A stretch of DNA of 64,000 nt from Epiperipatus broadwayi (taxonomy: Eukaryota; Onychophora; Udeonychophora; Euonychophora; Peripatidae), in contig JAQFVV010006203.1 of the NCBI GenBank assembly GCA_028023455.1, positions 12,500,348 to 12,564,347 on the forward strand, given 5' to 3'. Of the stretch, positions 1 to 11,837 are shown piece by piece (within the stretch, counting starts at the first letter, position 1; every line of letters starts with the position of its first letter). The translations under genes and the position numbers were made by a program. Below the pieces are notes generated by a model that saw only the letters and a list, made by a program, of their open reading frames with translations, made no database searches and was not told the origin of the DNA.

Positions 1-548
1 AATTCAGATGTTATCACATGATTATCTTTTATTGAAATTAATTAATTGTGCTTACTAATGTAAATATGCAATTGTTAACAAAAATTGGTCAAAAATTAAT
101 GATTTAATATAAAATCAATTATTTAAAATATTAAAGCATAATATTGTTTTACAATTTAGTTGTTTTATTTAATTAGAATTATGTCCAAAAAGTTTTGAAT
201 AATCCTCATAAGGCACAAAAGTACTTATATTTATAAAAAAAGTAAAATAATTAGGAATAGAACATTAATAACATTAAGGCAGTACTATAAAGGATGGGTG
301 TTTTAAAAAGTAAAGCTGTTGATTTTTTTTTTACTAATCTCTGTTGTCACAAAGGTTTAATAGCACCTAAGATATAATTTATGATTAACTTATGAAACAG
401 ACTTTTAGCTACTATCAAGATCCAGTAAATCTGTGAGATTTCTTTTAAAATAGCTAAAGATCACCTTATATAATATAATTCAGGGATTTTGTGATATGCA
501 GCATTAAATTCTCACCTGAACTGAAAGTAATTTATTTAAAAAGCTAAC
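1..548. other. AT-rich intergenic DNA
   Basis: No open frame of note, no recognisable repeat and no RNA gene seen on either strand. It ends at the target duplication of the hAT MITE. Confidence 0.6.
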
Positions 549-556
549 CTCTATAC

Positions 557-1086
557 CAGTGGTCTTCAACCTTTTCACACCTGCAGACCGGTAAAAATAA
601 GGATAAGGGTCCGCGGACCAGCAAAAATAAGGATAAGATTTCGCAGACCGGCAGAAGTTTATAGATAAATTTTCTTAAAAATAAGCATAATTGTTATAAC
701 TGATCAAAACAACGTTAAATATATAAGATAAAGTTTTATATATATATATATATAGGGAGTTTATATAATAAAAAACTTTTTTTTTAAATTTTTTTAGAAA
801 AGTAATAAAAAATTTAATTTAACCCCCCCCCCCCCATAAACATCTGCGATAACTAGAAAAACAAATTAATTTATGAATGATTGATTAGATTTTGTTTTCG
901 TTCTGTTTTTTTTTAATTGGGTAAAAATGAGATCAAAAAATAAATAAAAATTGGCTATATTAATTAAAAGTTTAAACTCTTATTATTTATTATTATAAAC
1001 TTTTTACAGTCCGTCTTAGCACACGGACCTGCAGAAAAGTTCCGCGGCCCGGTGCCGGGTCGCGGACCAAGGGTTGAAGAACACTG
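557..1086. mobile_element. Non-autonomous hAT-type MITE, copy 1
   Basis: A 530-bp element flanked on both sides by the same 8-bp sequence CTCTATAC (549-556 and 1087-1094), the target-site length typical of hAT transposases. Its ends are inverted: the left begins CAGTGGTCTTCAACC and the right, read on the minus strand, begins CAGTGTTCTTCAACC. Inside each end lie GC-rich stretches (runs such as CAGACCGG and GCGGACC) that stand out from the AT-rich surroundings. There is no transposase frame, so it must have been moved by an enzyme encoded elsewhere. The middle holds (TA)n and a run of 13 C at 823-835 that the second copy (41840-42376) lacks. The perfect target duplication makes the boundaries firm. 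Confidence 0.9.
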
Positions 1087-1094
1087 CTCTATAC

Positions 1095-3511
1095 AATGTG
1101 GAAAATGAGAGAATGTGTCTGGAAGGACTTTTGCATTTATTATAAATGGTAATTTTATTGAAGTAACTGATTTGTTTTAACATGAAAAATGGTTTATTCT
1201 CCAATTGTGGGGAAAAAATATGGATATGTGACGATGACTAAAGTGCTATCCACAAAATATGTCCAAAAAGAACACAACAAGCTTAAATCCGTGAGACTTT
1301 AACATATTTGACTATTATAAATCAGAAAAAAACAGGAGATATGTTCATATACCTTGAAATCAAGATGAGAGGTTATTTGTTTTTTTTTTTCAAAAACCAC
1401 TTAAACTTTGAACTTTTCTGCCCTATACTTAAAGGAATTTACATATTTATTTATACTCTCTATTAGAAATTTATTGAAGTTTATAGTCTTTTTATAAATC
1501 AACATTTAATAAATTTAAATCAACAAACTTCTTTCAGGATGTGTGTTTCTGTCAATATGGTTGAGGCTATCATCAGGATTATTGACAGAAACACATCCTG
1601 CCAAAAGATAGTTGAATTTTTACTAAATGTTGTCTAAAAAGTTTATATTTTGCTTTTTAGTAATTTTATTGATGAATTCTGTTGATGACGTATTTCATTT
1701 ATGGTGTATTTAAAAAATTGTCCGTACAATATGGACAATATATAATTCAAGATGGTTATCATTAAATATTTAGAGATTTAAAATTCAAAAATATAACATT
1801 ATTTTATTCCTTCAAGAGTTTATGAAATATTGATACAAATTCATTTCTAAAATATTGCATTTAAAATTATGAATATTATATGTTAATGTTTAAAAGAGTG
1901 TGTAGATTGTGATCACAACACAATGTTAGGATTATATTAGGATAAAGAAAAAGTTATTATTGTAGTAAATGAAAACCCATGCACTTATTAAGTTGCAATT
2001 GCTTTAATTACTTATGAGACCACACTTAAGCAATAGAATGTTTAAATACCATTAGACATAGAATCATAAGTTCTTAAAATTGAGTTATTTGGGGGGGGGG
2101 ATGACAAAAGCAAAAAAGTTTCTTGCAGTGTATAGTGAAGCTCAACAAATAGTAGAAATGTACATATCTTATATTTAATAAATATAGTTGTTCTGTCTGC
2201 TAAAGTGACATTCTCTTGTGTTTTGTTTATAAATAGCATTTAATATGTAGATCATAGAGAATCACGATTCTTGGCCTATGCTGAGAATAACATGGATGAT
2301 TATGAGAGAGAAAATGAGAGCAGATGAGTGAAGAATAATTTGGGAAAGAAAAAAAATCCAAAGCTAAGTAAACATTTATAATCATTGTTGTTATAGTTAT
2401 GATAAGCAATATGTTATGACTTTCTAAAAGACACCATACTTACCCAAAACATAAGCGTATATTTCACAAAAGGTTGGGTTCAAAGTCAGATTTAATCACT
2501 CTAGGTTATGGAAGAATCTCATGGTGTTCAACCAAATTAAATAGCTAATGAATAAATAATAAATTAACTTTTCCTTATAACATCTTGCGTCCAGGATTAT
2601 TCCTTCAGTTCCAGTTAAAGCACAAATTATGAATCATTTAATCGTAATTTTTTTTATTGCATTGCCTTAATTAATTAATTAATCCATTTTTTATAAAAAT
2701 CTTTATTTTTTGTACAATGCTTACATAACACCCATCAACATCAACAGTTTCGATTGATATATTCGACAAAACTACATTGATATTTAATCTTGAACGTTAC
2801 ATACGTAATTAGTACTGAAAGTATTTAATATTATATGTATATTGAGAAATCTGCATTGTTAGTGAAAATTTTAGTTTTAAATTTTGGCTAATTTGTTAAT
2901 TTTGAATCTGTGTAATTTATTCATATGTGTAGTGGTTTCTTCGACAATTTTCCATTACATTGTAATATGTTCTGGAGTTATCTGTGCTTATACATTTCCT
3001 TGTTGTTAAAATGAGCACTGCAGTGGCATTCACCTGAATTCCTCAAATCATTTTCCCCAAGTCATTGACTTCATTCCAAGCTTGTCGCAAAAGCTTGTCG
3101 GAAAGACAACTGAAAATCAAATTCCATTGAAGTGATCGGTATAATGCTAAGATTACAAACAAGCAAATGTATACACGATAAATCCGAAATATATTTTCTT
3201 TGTTTTAATATATATGTTCTTGATTAAGATATTGACGAATTTTTAATCACACACGTTATTTCTAACCTTAATACGGTCGAAAGATGATAAACAATGACCA
3301 ACTATCAACGCAATAATTACGTTTTTTTTTTCATAATTGTAGTATTTAAAACATTGTTACCCCTATTTACTTTCTACAACAAAATCCAGAAGGAAAAGGA
3401 AACTTATGGCTTCTTTTAAGTGAGTTACCGAAAGTCTTATTAATTAATTAAATAAACCCAGCGCAATGCATGAAGAAGCATGGCATTTCTTCCGTATATA
3501 TATATTGTCAA
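1095..3511. other. Non-coding AT-rich DNA in inferred intron 1 of P450 gene A
   Basis: I see no P450 exon 2 here on the minus strand, although this is where it would follow exon 1 of gene A if the intron were short. The stretch holds a small hairpin (1535-1600), a run of 10 G at 2091-2100 and scattered short frames of AT-rich sequence with no family resemblance. Confidence 0.5.
1535..1600. repeat. Inverted repeat hairpin
   Basis: Left arm 1535-1556 begins CAGGATGTGTGTTTCTG; the right arm 1581-1600 is its complement apart from one missing GT step. The loop is 24 bases. It resembles the terminal hairpins of small foldback elements in this window; no gene function is indicated. Confidence 0.75.
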
Positions 3512-3574
3512 GCGTTGATGGCTTAGTGATTGTCTTCCAAGCAGCTGGCCCGGGTTCGCTTCCCGGTTATCGCA
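3512..3574 (+). pseudogene. Decayed tRNA-Gly(TCC) copy
   Basis: The sequence starts GCGTTGATGGCTTAGTG and keeps the TCC anticodon within CTTCCAA between GCAG-type stem bases, and a T-arm ending TTCCCGG. Compared with the 72-nt copy at 56738-56809 it lacks about 9-10 bases on the 3' side of the D-loop and the start of the anticodon stem, and its acceptor strand reads TTATCGC, which pairs poorly with GCGTTGA. T-loop position 58 is C rather than A. It is therefore not a working tRNA. The flanks (TTGTCAA before, TAACATAT plus an A-run after) match those of the other copy, which suggests both belong to one dispersed, SINE-like unit. Confidence 0.75.
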
Positions 3575-3821
3575 TTAACATATGAAAAAAAAATAGATTT
3601 TTTTCTTTTTATAGGATCAAATATTAAAATGAGATGGAATCCTATATCTGATCAAAATACTCATTTTTTTCTAATACTCTACTTATATACAAATTATTCA
3701 ATTTAAATTTTTCATTAAGTAAAAAAAAAGAAGAGTATGTGCGTATATATAATTATTATTTTTCCTTAATAAAAAAAGTAATTGAGTTATACTTTTTTTT
3801 TTTAAATAAAAAATTTCTTAC

Positions 3822-4176
3822 CATGATAATTATGGCTATACCACTGAAGTAAAAAGGATTTAGGTCGTCCAGAAAATATTTCTCCGTTTTTTAAAAATGC
3901 TTCTTTGATTATTTCGTAATTACCAAGCACTATTATTGACTGTCCAAAAAATTTGAATTCATATATTGGTCCGTATTGTTTAGTTAATTCATTTAAAATT
4001 TTATAAGCCTTAGGTTTGAAAAAATATATATTTCCTAAAAATGGAATTCCTTTAGGGCCAGGAGGGGCATTTCTTTTTTTTCTAGAAATAATAATGAATG
4101 CAAATAATAAGATAAAACATAGTAATAACAAAATAGTAATCGGAGTACTTAAAATAGCTCTGATATTTCCAATCAT
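3822..4176 (-). CDS. Cytochrome P450 (CYP2 clan), exon 1 of gene A
   Basis: First coding exon of a microsomal P450, a heme mono-oxygenase anchored in the ER membrane. The ATG at 4174-4176 gives a start MIGNIR that aligns with gene B; a longer reading would need a TTG start. Residues about 13-30 form a hydrophobic anchor (ITILLLLCFILLFAFIII), followed by the basic stop-transfer RKKR and the proline hinge PPGPKGIPFLGN (about 38-49). The exon ends at HG with donor GTAAGAA (minus strand, immediately below 3822) in phase 1, exactly where gene B's exon 1 ends; both exons are 355 bp. About 85 of 118 residues match gene B by my count. The reading frame is intact, so this may be a live paralogue whose exons 2-4 lie left of the window, but an orphan exon left by duplication is also possible. 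Confidence 0.88.
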
Positions 4177-5630
4177 TTTCGTTGGCAATATTAAACAAGT
4201 CTGATTGCAATTGTTAAAATATCTAGTTTAATTGAAACCAGTTTTAAAAAATAAAACAAAAATGTATGGCCAGATTGGGGGGTGGGGGTGAAGTACTTTT
4301 ATTAAAATGAAAAACTTGGATTATTTTTCGGACATTTAAAGTGCATGATGTTCTTGATAGTAAAAAATACTAATGAATAATTGTTATAATAATTAATTTA
4401 GTTGAAAAGATGCGAAGAATAAATAAAAAAACACAAGCATAATATTTCACGTTTTGTTTTTTACTTTTAATAAACTTAGACTTTTGATGATTTTCAAAAT
4501 TAAAAATAAATAAAGATAATTTTTCATTTCACTTTATGTAAATAGACTTATTTACAATCTAGTTTTTTTTCATATTCCCCCCCCCCCCCCCCCCTTCAAA
4601 CTACCTGACCTTCTAACAACGCTTCAAGCTAATATAGTTTGAATATTTTCTCACTAATAAATGGGTCATTATCATGTTGTATATATTAATTTTATTAATA
4701 ATAATAATATTGGGTAGATATCTCTCTGAACAAACTGGGGTTGAGTGCGAATTACATATTGACATTTCTGTTACCTAGTTAAGGAAATCTCAAGTGACTT
4801 AGAATGTGTTTTTTTTTTTAAAAAAAAAAAAATAAAGGCCTTTAACCAATCCAGTTAGCCAACTTAATGTTAACTCATAAATCAATGTCAAATTATTATT
4901 AGGTAAAAGGTACACATGAAAATAAAAAATAAAATACGTCTTCAAATTATATTTGATTAACCTAATGCAAATTATCATTTTATTTCAATATTTTTTTTTT
5001 AGAAAAAAGTGTTTAAGGAAACCTTTCGCAAGCAATTGATTATTGAAAGCTGTTTTAGTTTTTTTTATTTGTTCAGTTTATACATAAAATATATAATTTT
5101 ATGATTTACAATGTAACAAAATCGGAATTAATCATATAAAATTATATTCATTTACATTAAATTCGTAAATAAATATTAGCGATAGCTAGCTTTCAATTTT
5201 CAAGTAAAGTTAATTTTTCTACACACACTAAAAGATATATATTGAAATAATTAAGATTATCTAAATTCAATTACGTACATTTTAATAAATAAAAGAGCTT
5301 TTTAAAGATTATGAAATTTTTTTTAATGGTCAACCAATGGCAAACTAAAAAGAACTTTATTCAAGGAAATATATACCTACAGATATTTCAGTGTAAAGAA
5401 ATATATATATACAGATATTTCAGTTTTAAAAAAAAGAAAAAATAATATAACACTAATCAAAGAATACTGCAATAAATATTTTCAATAGCATTCAATGAAT
5501 TATGCTATTGTTAAAAACATTTACAATAAAATAGGAAACAAAGAAATACATCTCTCTAGAGGTTAGAACACTGATGAACAAGAGACCAAGTGGTGCAAAA
5601 ATGTTTGATGTGGTGATTTTTTTTTTTTTG

Positions 5631-5661
<31 letters not shown>

Positions 5662-6654
5662 ATTAAAATTTATTGCATTACTATTGTAAAGATAAGTGCA
5701 CCTTCTGCACCATAATGCATATAATATAAATGTTTTACTTCATATTTTTGTGAAGCAGGCATTTGGAAAAGACACTATAATTGAACTTATAGTGGCATTC
5801 TTTTTCTGATAAATTTTTGTAATGTAAGATCAAGTGTATTGTAGACTACTATACTCAAATAATGCATGTTTTTGATTCTCTTATGATCTGTGGAACAACT
5901 CACATATAGTGCCAATGTTAAGTATGTTTCTCTTATATCTCATGAAATATAATGTTGGTAATGACCACATTCATTTTAAGAAAAAAATCAAAAACTTTGG
6001 GCTAGAATGTTCAATAAATCTACATATTAGCTGCTTATTATTAATGCCTAGCATTGGTAAGTCTAAGTTATAACTTGTGTTTGTGTGTAGAAGTACATGT
6101 ATATTCCAGTAGCACCATTTATCTTGTGGGAAAGTTATGTTAGGATTATATATTGATTCAATAAGTTCTAAGATTGTATGTAGATATTTTGTATATGGAG
6201 GAGGTTTGTCTGTAGGTGTTATTTTAAGAGTGACTTCTAAATGTGAGTATATTCTAGTCATGAATGATATAAGATTAATAGTTTTTTGTATTGTAAATAC
6301 ATGAATAGAATGTAATCCTAATCTATTTAGGTTGCTATAATACTATATTTGCCTGAGTGACATTATTTTTCTTCCTCATAAAATTTTTCTATACAGTGAA
6401 TAAATCTTTGATGTAAAGGATTTTGTAAAGACTATAATTAGTTTATAATAAGTAATTTTTGTAATAATCAGTATATTTATAAGTGATACTTTTGAGTATA
6501 AAAAATAGACTTTTGAGAGGGAGGATATGGTTCATTCTGTTGTTTGAATTAGTTTGTTTTGTATTTGGCCCCACATAGCCTTGTAACTCAAGTGAAAACA
6601 GAATACTAAATAGACTGTAAGTTTACCCTGAAATACATTTGTACATGTTTGGTC

Positions 6655-6660
<6 letters not shown>
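4177..6660. other. 5' side of P450 gene A: AT-rich DNA without a recognised gene
   Basis: Contains an 18-base C run at 4577-4594, an A/T homopolymer cluster near 4811-4832 and a long T run at about 5619-5655. A minus-strand open frame at 5971-6261 (about 96 codons) has no family I recognise; it lies downstream of the reverse transcriptase remnant at 7441-7650 on the same strand and could be part of that element. A promoter for gene A should lie just above 4176, but no clear TATA or initiator can be singled out in such AT-rich sequence. Confidence 0.45.

Positions 6661-6714
<54 letters not shown>
6661..6714. repeat. (TA)n microsatellite
   Basis: About 27 consecutive TA units ending in TAATAATA. 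Similar tracts flank the foldback elements at 7033 and 20681, suggesting TA-rich target preference. Confidence 0.95.
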
Positions 6715-6717
<3 letters not shown>

Positions 6718-7032
6718 ATATAAACCTAGATAGTTACAATCCCACTATCAATTAGAAGACTAATCTAGTTTTTCTTCCTACCCTTTACTACGTGAGCCAA
6801 CTAGCTCAAAAACATGGTTTAAAGGATGGAGACAATTTGAAAGAGATATTGAATTCTATCTCTCTCAGCATTTATGTAAACAAAGCTTGATAGTGGGCTA
6901 TTGGTAAAGCTCCATCTAGTGATCATAAAATGCAAGCTATAGCAAGTTACGAAATGTATAACTTGTTTTGTTTATCATATATATAAATAACTATAACCAT
7001 TAAATGTCTGCATTTTTAAATCATATAATAGT

Positions 7033-7373
7033 AATTCAAACAAATTTATTTAACACAGTATTCAAAATTAAATAATATATTCTTTACCAGAAGTACTTTC
7101 AATTGTTTCACTGACAATCTTTATCAACCGTTAATACAAATGTACAGAAAATAAAAACTTGCATTACCTATCATTCAATCCATTCAAATTTTTAATATAA
7201 AAACAACATAATTATGGGAAATTTGAATGGATTGAATGATGGATAATGGAAGTTTTTATTTTCTGTACATTTGTATTAACAGTTGATAAAGATTGTCAGT
7301 GAAACAATTGAAAGTACTTCTGGTAAAGAATATATTATTTAATTTTGAATACTGTGTTAAATAAATTTGTTTG

Positions 7374-7377
<4 letters not shown>
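7033..7377. mobile_element. Foldback element, AGAAGTACTTTCA family, copy 1
   Basis: Two arms of about 159 bp (7033-7191 and 7219-7377) are near-perfect reverse complements around a 27-base centre. The left arm starts AATTCAAACAAATTT and carries AGAAGTACTTTCAATTG; the right arm ends with the complements. No coding capacity. A (TA)n tract abuts the right end. The same core motif in the same relative position occurs in foldbacks at 20681-21073 and 23333-23648, so this is a family of hairpin-forming non-autonomous elements. Confidence 0.85.
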
Positions 7378-7413
<36 letters not shown>

Positions 7414-7440
7414 CAAATTATTTATATATATATATATATA

Positions 7441-7650
7441 TCATTCACCCATTTTATCAAAGTTAAATCCTAGTTTATAGGTGCAAGAGTATTCATATAA
7501 TATATTAAGTAATGTTTGTATTTATTTTTTAGTTGTTAGAAAAAGTGTTCTATCATCCATGTAGGCTATGCAGGCTACTTTACAATCAAGTGTGGGTATA
7601 TAGATCCCTGGGAGCCATTTTTCCAATATTATTAAGTAATGAATATATGT
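7441..7650 (-). pseudogene. Reverse transcriptase fragment with YMDD box
   Basis: On the minus strand one frame reads, in order, WLPGIYIPTLDCK, then ACIAYMDDRTLFLTTKK, an in-frame stop, and then LNILYEYS and KLGFNFDKMGE. The YxDD catalytic box (7552-7563), followed by a DRTL-type continuation and a downstream hydrophobic-lysine segment, fits motifs C and D/E of a non-LTR reverse transcriptase. Frames upstream (7651-8090) are broken by stops and by a 39-bp tandem duplication at 7707-7785. The class is not clear to me; it is neither the LINE at 45-50 kb nor the Penelope-like piece at 39.2 kb. It is a dead remnant. The call rests on a short motif and could be wrong. Confidence 0.45.
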
Positions 7651-7706
7651 GCATGGTGAGTAGCAATGCACTAAGTGGAGAAAGACTCTCATGGGATTGA
7701 TTGATG

Positions 7707-7785
7707 TGGATTAAAAGGAAGAGATATTTGTGAGCAAATATAATATGGATTAAAAGGAAGAGATATTTGTGAGCAAATATAATAT
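7707..7785. repeat. 39-bp tandem duplication
   Basis: The unit beginning TGGATTAAAAGGAAGAG is present twice, exactly 39 bp apart and nearly identical. It lies inside the decayed reverse transcriptase region and adds 13 codons to any frame through it. Confidence 0.9.
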
Positions 7786-8090
7786 TGATTTTAATATTGT
7801 TGTTTTTTCTATTTTTTTTATGAGTACATCATCAATTGGTAACAAATCAAATTTGGAGAAGATGCTAGATTCATGTCATCCAGAACCACTGGGTGTACCA
7901 AAGTTTTAAACACTTATTTTGCAGACATGGCTAACTTTCTGTCAAAAGGGATATATCATATTCAGGATATATACCTTATAGTAATAGTTCCATTTATGAA
8001 GAAACTAATTACACTCTGTACAATGCAAAACATAAAGTCAATATCTATGGCCTCATTGGTATTAAATTGCTTGAAACAATAATAAAAACA

Positions 8091-9287
8091 AAACAGAAAC
8101 ACATGTTATAACTTTATATCACATGCATAATTTGCTTTAAAAAAAGGCTAATCAACAGGGCAAGCAGCTTTTGTATTCAAAGCTGTCATTGATACTGTGT
8201 GAAATGCAAAACGATTGACAAATGTTAATGCTTAATTGTTAACAGATGAAATAACTACCTATTTACTTAATTTGCCTTTGAGCAGAAAAATAAATTGTAT
8301 TAACAAAATGTTAATCTGTGATTTTTTTTTAATGTCACAGAAATTGAATGGTAAAATGTGGAAAAAATAAAAACAAGTTTGAGATAAACACAACTTTTGT
8401 TCAAGGATAATAGAAATACAAGCAGACATATAACAAATTTAATCATCCAGCTATTAATAATAAAATTATCATTTTTTTTAATAATGAGACTGATATGTAT
8501 GATATTTTTTAATTAAAGCAGGAGGTAGTAATCTTGCTTCCATTTAAAAAAATTATTATAGTATTTAAATATTTAAAATAAGCTATATCTCAGTTTTGAA
8601 AACTCTACACATCTTCAAGATGCAAGCCACTCTTAATTAGTAATAACAGTAAGCAGATAAGAGATAACTTAATACTGATTATATTAAGTAGAACTCTGAA
8701 AAGATTAAATTGGTAAATTAGATCTAAAAGAAGGCAGGATAATTATGATGTAGGTTATATATAATCAGGTGATCATTATTTGTGAGAATTTTCATTGAAT
8801 GTTAACTTCTTAAATACTCATATTGAACAAAGGGACATCAAAAACTTTCTGAATATCAATTAAGTTAAATAATAATATTTTTAAAGTTTATTTTAGCAAA
8901 GTATGGAATGAAAAGTTGTACAGAGAAGATAATAAAATTCCAATGCAATTGTTTTAACTCTTGTGCAATGCGCTGTGGTTGCTAAATTAAATTCTGCTAG
9001 AGAAAGTCCCCCAACCTAGTAGAAATACTAGATATCATTAGCATATGTTTATTCTAAATAAATTATATAATCAAATTCCTTAGGTGTCTTATCTTTTTAG
9101 AGTTTTTGTAAATTTACCCTATAGATGTAAAGCAATGTGATCTGTATAGAATCATTTTTTTATGAATATGCCTCTTTTTATATATACATTACTAATGAAT
9201 TATAAAAACTAGTGGTTGAAATTGTAGGTTATTCTATTTGATTATAATTCAATACTTATTTAATTTCTTTTCTTTCAGCAATTTTAA
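8091..9287. other. AT-rich DNA, no gene seen
   Basis: No coding, tRNA or clear repeat signal on either strand. It runs from the reverse transcriptase remnant to the large foldback. Confidence 0.5.
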
Positions 9288-10512
9288 CTAAATATGAACA
9301 TGTTCAGCCATGTCTATTAAAAAAATATTATATTTTAGCCACAAATATGTTTAATATTCTTTCAACTATCAACTAGTTATATTCCTAGTAATCAAAATTA
9401 TAACAAATGGTGTCTGTTATACCAGGGTTGTATTCAAATACTCTCCGTAAAAATGTAAATGATTTCATTTACATAATTCACTTTTTAGACAGAGATATGT
9501 CTCTTTCTTATTAATAGCATGCACATTATTGGCTATGTGCCAAACTTCACTGACTTTGTGCTTTCTGTGCACTTTCTGTCATCTCTTTCAGAGCATACTT
9601 TATTGACTCCCAGTGATTCAAAGCCCAAACCATGTTTATTCTTATGTTCCAAGAATATAGATTTGGCTTCTGTGAAGGTTTATTCCCAGTTATAAAGGTA
9701 TTTGTGCTGGGTGATCCTAGTTTCAATGTTTACATGTTTTTCACTGAAGTAAATGGCAATGCAAAGTGAGCTGTTGCATTCAATCTTATAAACAATTTGA
9801 GGGTGTCTGCTCTAATACATATACCATAAGCTTTCAGACTCTGTCCACTTTAAATCATTTTATAAATAATACCAAAGATAGGATATCCCTGGAGCAGACC
9901 CTTCAAGTTGTTTGTAAGATTGAATGCAACAATTCTTTTTGAAAGGCTGTTTACTTTGATGAATCATATACATTGCAATTAGGATCATTCAGCATAGATA
10001 TGTTTACAATTGTGCAAAAACCAACAAAAAAATCTAAGTCTGTATTCTTGGAACATGAGATCAAAAGCATTCATATTTTCGAATCACAGGGGGTGGGGGG
10101 CAATATAGTAGATTTTAAAAGAGACAACTGAAAGTGCAAAGTCAAGGGAACTTGACACATAGCCAATAATGTGCATACTATTAATAAGAAAGACTTGTAT
10201 CCCATTGTTTAAAAAGTGGATTATGTAAATTAAATCATTTACATTTTAACAGGGAGTATTTAAATACCATCCTGGTATAACAGATGCCACTTATTATAAT
10301 TTTAATTTCTATGAATATGACTATTAGATAATTGAAAGCAGGCTAAGCATATTATTTATGGATAAAATATACCATCCTAGTATAACAGATGCCACATGTT
10401 ATAATTTTTATTGCTATGAATATGACTATTTGATAGCTGAAAGCATGCTAAGCACACTATTTGCAGATAAAATATAATCTTATTTTAATAAACATGGTGA
10501 ACATGTTTCTAT
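9288..10512. mobile_element. Large imperfect foldback element
   Basis: The two halves are diverged reverse complements with arms of roughly 500 bp. Matching landmarks are GAACATGTTCAGCCATG near 9296 with CATGGTGAACATGTTT near 10494; CTGTTATACCAGGGTTGT near 9414 with its complement near 10270; and TGTTCCAAGAATATAG near 9646 with its complement near 10045. The right arm has an extra direct duplication: the segment starting TACCATCCTGGTATAAC at about 10266 is repeated about 100 bp further on. No coding frame survives. It may be two old inverted copies of a non-autonomous element or one foldback transposon. Confidence 0.75.
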
Positions 10513-10794
10513 TGGGTTATGTAAATTTTTAAATTCACATGGGTTTGAGTGTTATAAATTCTAAACTAGAATGCCTTCAATGAGTGCATTTTATTTTCTT
10601 CAGCTCATTTTGACATTTTATGGTAAACTTAGATTCAAAAGATTCATTTAGATTAAAAGATTACAGGCTAAAAGTAAATGCAAATGAAAATCATCTTCTT
10701 TAGTTGCATTTTCACTGATTATAATGAAAACTACAAATACACACTAAAAAACTCATTTACAAAACAAAAAATGCACTATATTTTATGTTAACAT

Positions 10795-11138
10795 TAAACA
10801 TAAATCATGTACACATTCAAATAGCATAAAAGACAAACATAAATCATGTACACATACAAAGAGCATAAAAGAGAAACATAAATTACGTACACATTCAAAT
10901 GGCATTAAAGATAAACATAAATCATGTACACATTCAAATAGCATAAAAGACAAACATAAATCATGTACACATTTAAATAGCATAAAAGACAAACATAAAT
11001 CGTGTACTCATTCAAATGTCATAAAAGACAAACATACATCATGTACACATTCAAATAGCATAAAAGACAAACATAAATCATGTACACATTCAAATAGCAT
11101 AAAAGACAAACATAAATCATGTATACATTTAAATAGCA
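10795..11138. repeat. 39-bp minisatellite, array 1
   Basis: Nearly nine tandem copies of a 39-bp unit containing AAACATAAATCATGTACACA followed by TTCAAATAGCATAAAAGAC. Copies differ by single substitutions. The unit length is a multiple of three and contains no minus-strand stop in two frames, so long apparent minus-strand frames (13-residue repeats with CVHDLC) arise by chance. Same unit as the array at 11351-11837. Confidence 0.95.
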
Positions 11139-11350
11139 ACATATGTAAATAATATTTGTCTAAATCGCATGTTGTTAATAAATTGGAAATAATTCAAAGT
11201 TGAGAAAAGGTCGGTATCATCCTTTTCTTGTCAAAATCTCTGTTATGTGTTGAAGCCTGATCATTCTTTAGACAGCAGTTTAAAATCTTATTGGCTGTCT
11301 GAGAGACAATTGCACATGTGGAAGATTAGCAAACTTTCAATTATTTCCAA
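11139..11350. mobile_element. Small insertion splitting the minisatellite
   Basis: About 210 bp of unrelated sequence interrupts the 39-bp array. It contains a 21-bp inverted repeat with one mismatch: AATTGGAAATAATTCAAAGTT at 11181-11201 and its complement at 11332-11352, the latter directly abutting array 2. This looks like a short MITE or a deletion product of one; no clear target duplication can be picked out of the repeat. Confidence 0.5.
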
Positions 11351-11837
11351 TTCAAATAGCATAAAAGACAAACATGAATCATGAACACATTCAAGTAGCA
11401 TAAAGGACAAACAAATCATGTACACATTCAAATAGCATAAAAGACAAACATAAATTATGTACACATTCAAATAGCATTAAAGACAAACATAAATCATGTA
11501 CATATTCAAATATCATAAAAGACAAACATAAATCATGTACATCTTCAAATAGCATAAAAGATAAACCTAAATCATGTACACATTCAAATGTCATAAAAGA
11601 CAAACATACATCATGTACACATTCAAATAGTATAAAGACAAACATAAATCATGTACACATTTAAATAGCATAAAAGACAAACATAAATCATGTACACATT
11701 CAAATAGCATAAAAGACAAACATAAATCATACAAACATTCAAATATCATAAAAAACAAACACAAATCATGTGAACATTTAAATAGCATAAAAGACAAACA
11801 AACCATGTACACATTCAAATGGCATAAAAGATAAACA
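11351..11837. repeat. 39-bp minisatellite, array 2
   Basis: About twelve further copies of the same 39-bp unit as array 1, in the same orientation, with some one- to four-base deletions (for example near 11408 and 11630). Array phase continues across the insertion, so the two arrays were probably once one. Confidence 0.95.

Noticed and set aside
5971-6261. 96-codon minus-strand frame as a host gene
   Set aside because: No family motif, no splice-supported context; it may be part of a decayed retroelement but cannot be supported as a gene.
10795-11837. Possible CRISPR array (39-bp repeats)
   Set aside because: The units are directly adjacent with no unique spacers, and the sequence is from an animal genome.
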